Below are positions 16,550 to 18,200 of a stretch of 18,200 bases of DNA, piece by piece. The notes beneath the pieces are model-generated. The model worked only from the letters and a program-made list of their open reading frames with translations, did not search any database and had not been told where the DNA came from. Position 1 is the stretch's first letter, and every line of letters starts with the position of its first letter. Origin of the DNA: Acholeplasmataceae bacterium UBA4853 (GTDB taxonomy: Bacteria > Bacillota_I > Bacilli_A > Acholeplasmatales > Acholeplasmataceae); assembly GCA_002399815.1 (NCBI GenBank), contig DHEJ01000031.1, forward strand, positions 1 through 18,200, in the 5' to 3' direction. Made by a program: the position numbers and the translations under genes.

Positions 16550-18200
16550 ATGATTAAAAAGAAAGCGATCTTAACAATAATCTTAGGATTTTTCGTACTA
16601 CTTATTGTTGCGTGTACACCTAGAATGGTGACAATTACTTTCAATTCAAATGGTGGAACCACCATTGAATCAATAGAAATTGAACAAGGACAAATTCTAA
16701 GTGAACCAAGTGTAGAAAGAGAAGGATATACTTTTGAAGGTTGGTTTGAAAATGAGAATTTCACAGAAATTTCTATTATGGATTTTTCAAGACCAGTAAC
16801 AAGAAATATAACACTCTTCGCGAAATGGTCAATTAATTCATATCAAGTGAATTACTTTCCTAATAATGATACCGTGATTCCATCAGTTACAAAAAACTAT
16901 GGTGATGAACTTGTTTTACCCACGGTTAGTAAAGAAGGATTTACTTTTGGTGGTTGGTACACCAATGAAGCATTAACTGGAAGTTCATTTAATGCATCTG
17001 AAATGCCTGCAAGTAATCTCAATCTTTATGCAAAATGGCACCAAGTTACATTTACAATTACCTTTTTAATTGATGATGAAGTTTTTCAAACAAAAACTGT
17101 CAATTATGGTGATGATTTAATAGATATTCCAACGCCTCCAACAGTAACTGGAAAAGTTAGATATTGGGACCATACCGATTTTAGTAATATTACATCAAAT
17201 ATAGAAGTTCATCTCTTAGAGGATGACGCGTATTATACAGTTAATATTGTTGATGAATGGGGTTATGTTTATCAATCACTTAATGTTAAACATGGTGATA
17301 CATTTGTCCCAACTTTGGAACCAAGTAAGGTTGGATATGAATTCATTGGCTACAATCCAGGTCTTGACCACATTGTGGTATCTGATTTAGACGTTTTAGT
17401 GGTTTTTAATCAGATAAGCTTTTCAGTTATCTTCAGAAATCCTGAAGGAATTGTCCTGAATCAATCAACAGTTAATTATGGTGAAGCAGCAGTACCACCA
17501 ACTTATATTGCACCAAATGGTTATGAATTTACTGGTTGGAGTCAAACATTTGATTCTGTTACATCTAATATGATTATTGATGCTATGATTAAATCATTAG
17601 AGTATGAAATTAATCTTCATGCAAATGGTGGAAGTTTTAGTAATACTGAATCAACTCAAATTATCAAAAAAGCTTATCAAACAACAGTAGGTATTCCTGA
17701 ACAACCTACAAGAACAGGTTATAATTTTATTGGTTGGTATTTGAATCAAGAAGGTACAGGAAATCCTTATCAATTTAGTGCTGGTACAACCATGCCAATA
17801 GGTGGACTGACCCTTTATGCGAAGTGGACTTTAAAGAGTTATTCAATTAATTATGAAAACTTATTTGGTATTACTCATGGAAATCCAAATAGTTTTAATA
17901 TGACAACATCACCAATACTATTATCTAGCCCAGGTTCTAGAACGGGTTATCAATTCCTTGGATGGTTTAGTGAATTAAATGGTGGAACAGAAATCACGAG
18001 TATTAATACATCGACGCTTTCAAATCAAACCATTTATGCAAGATGGAGTCCAAGAACATACACAATTACCTATAATAACTTAAATGGGGCTACCAATAGT
18101 AACCCAAGTAGTTATACGATTGAAACAACAAGTTTCAATCTAGCACTTCCAGGTACAAGAAATGGCTACACATTTGCGGGCTGGTTTGATGCTGAAGTTC
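16550..18200 (+). CDS. Lipoprotein with InlB B / Flg_new repeats (3' end beyond window)
   Basis: Open from the ATG at 16550 to the end of the window, 550 codons without a stop, so the gene is partial. The Shine-Dalgarno GGGGAGG is at 16535-16541, 8 nt before the ATG. The start MIKKKAILTIILGFFVLLIV leads to a lipobox (IVA-Cys22), so it should be a lipid-anchored surface protein. The remainder is a chain of Listeria-Bacteroides repeats, each with GYxFxGW and usually an LYAKW-type end. Examples are GYTFEGWF, GFTFGGWYT, GYEFTGWS, GYNFIGWYL, GYQFLGWF and GYTFAGWF. Units of about 70-80 residues alternate with shorter ones lacking LYAKW (residues about 165-360). Such repeats are beta-grasp modules found in adhesins and other surface proteins. 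It is the fourth gene of the ABC operon. Confidence 0.88.
   Translation, partial: MIKKKAILTIILGFFVLLIVACTPRMVTITFNSNGGTTIESIEIEQGQILSEPSVEREGYTFEGWFENENFTEISIMDFSRPVTRNITLFAKWSINSYQVNYFPNNDTVIPSVTKNYGDELVLPTVSKEGFTFGGWYTNEALTGSSFNASEMPASNLNLYAKWHQVTFTITFLIDDEVFQTKTVNYGDDLIDIPTPPTVTGKVRYWDHTDFSNITSNIEVHLLEDDAYYTVNIVDEWGYVYQSLNVKHGDTFVPTLEPSKVGYEFIGYNPGLDHIVVSDLDVLVVFNQISFSVIFRNPEGIVLNQSTVNYGEAAVPPTYIAPNGYEFTGWSQTFDSVTSNMIIDAMIKSLEYEINLHANGGSFSNTESTQIIKKAYQTTVGIPEQPTRTGYNFIGWYLNQEGTGNPYQFSAGTTMPIGGLTLYAKWTLKSYSINYENLFGITHGNPNSFNMTTSPILLSSPGSRTGYQFLGWFSELNGGTEITSINTSTLSNQTIYARWSPRTYTITYNNLNGATNSNPSSYTIETTSFNLALPGTRNGYTFAGWFDAEV

Noticed and set aside
16498..16764. Open frame on the minus strand across the start of the lipoprotein gene
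   Set aside because: It lies antisense to two well-supported genes with strong ribosome binding sites and has no family features.

Overview
The window is AT-rich DNA that uses TGG for tryptophan and has no in-frame TGA inside the intact genes; TGA serves as a stop (for example at the end of the M42 peptidase gene). Low GC, the standard code, BspA-type leucine-rich repeats and InlB-type lipoprotein repeats suggest an Acholeplasma-like member of the Mollicutes or a close low-GC relative. This is inference from gene content, not a database match.

Layout. 1-3632 is a decayed accessory stretch: a near-perfect 44-position hairpin, two sets of short direct repeats spaced exactly 20 bp, the C-terminal remnant of an AAA/DUF4143 ATPase, an unrecognised membrane protein, and a BspA-like LRR gene broken by three in-frame TAA codons. 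3747-5986 is a three-gene operon: a membrane-anchored PAF-acetylhydrolase-like alpha/beta hydrolase, a LytTR DNA-binding protein, and its usual partner, a DUF3021 membrane protein. 6093-9550 on the minus strand is a MarR / ABC ATPase / FtsX-type permease operon with overlapping genes. The permease carries an apparent one-base loss in an A-run near its start. 9831-10865 is an M42 metallo-aminopeptidase. 11077-11970 is an AraC/GyrI-type regulator split by one TAA.

12175-18200 is a tight plus-strand operon. It begins with an unusual single-chain fusion of an N-terminal membrane domain, a YwaF/TIGR02206-like membrane domain and an ABC-2-type ATPase. A roughly 12-TM ABC permease, a small membrane-anchored exported protein and a lipoprotein of Listeria-Bacteroides (InlB B / Flg_new) repeats follow; the lipoprotein runs off the window. 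The last four genes have gaps of only 10-15 nt, so they probably act together as an ABC system with dedicated surface proteins. This operon is the best candidate here for something little described.

Four genes carry premature stops, frame disruption or truncation (DUF4143, LRR, permease, AraC). The disruptions seen inside genes are three TAA codons in one gene, one TAA in another, and one A-run indel. This could be real genome decay or sequence error, and should be settled before functional conclusions are drawn.
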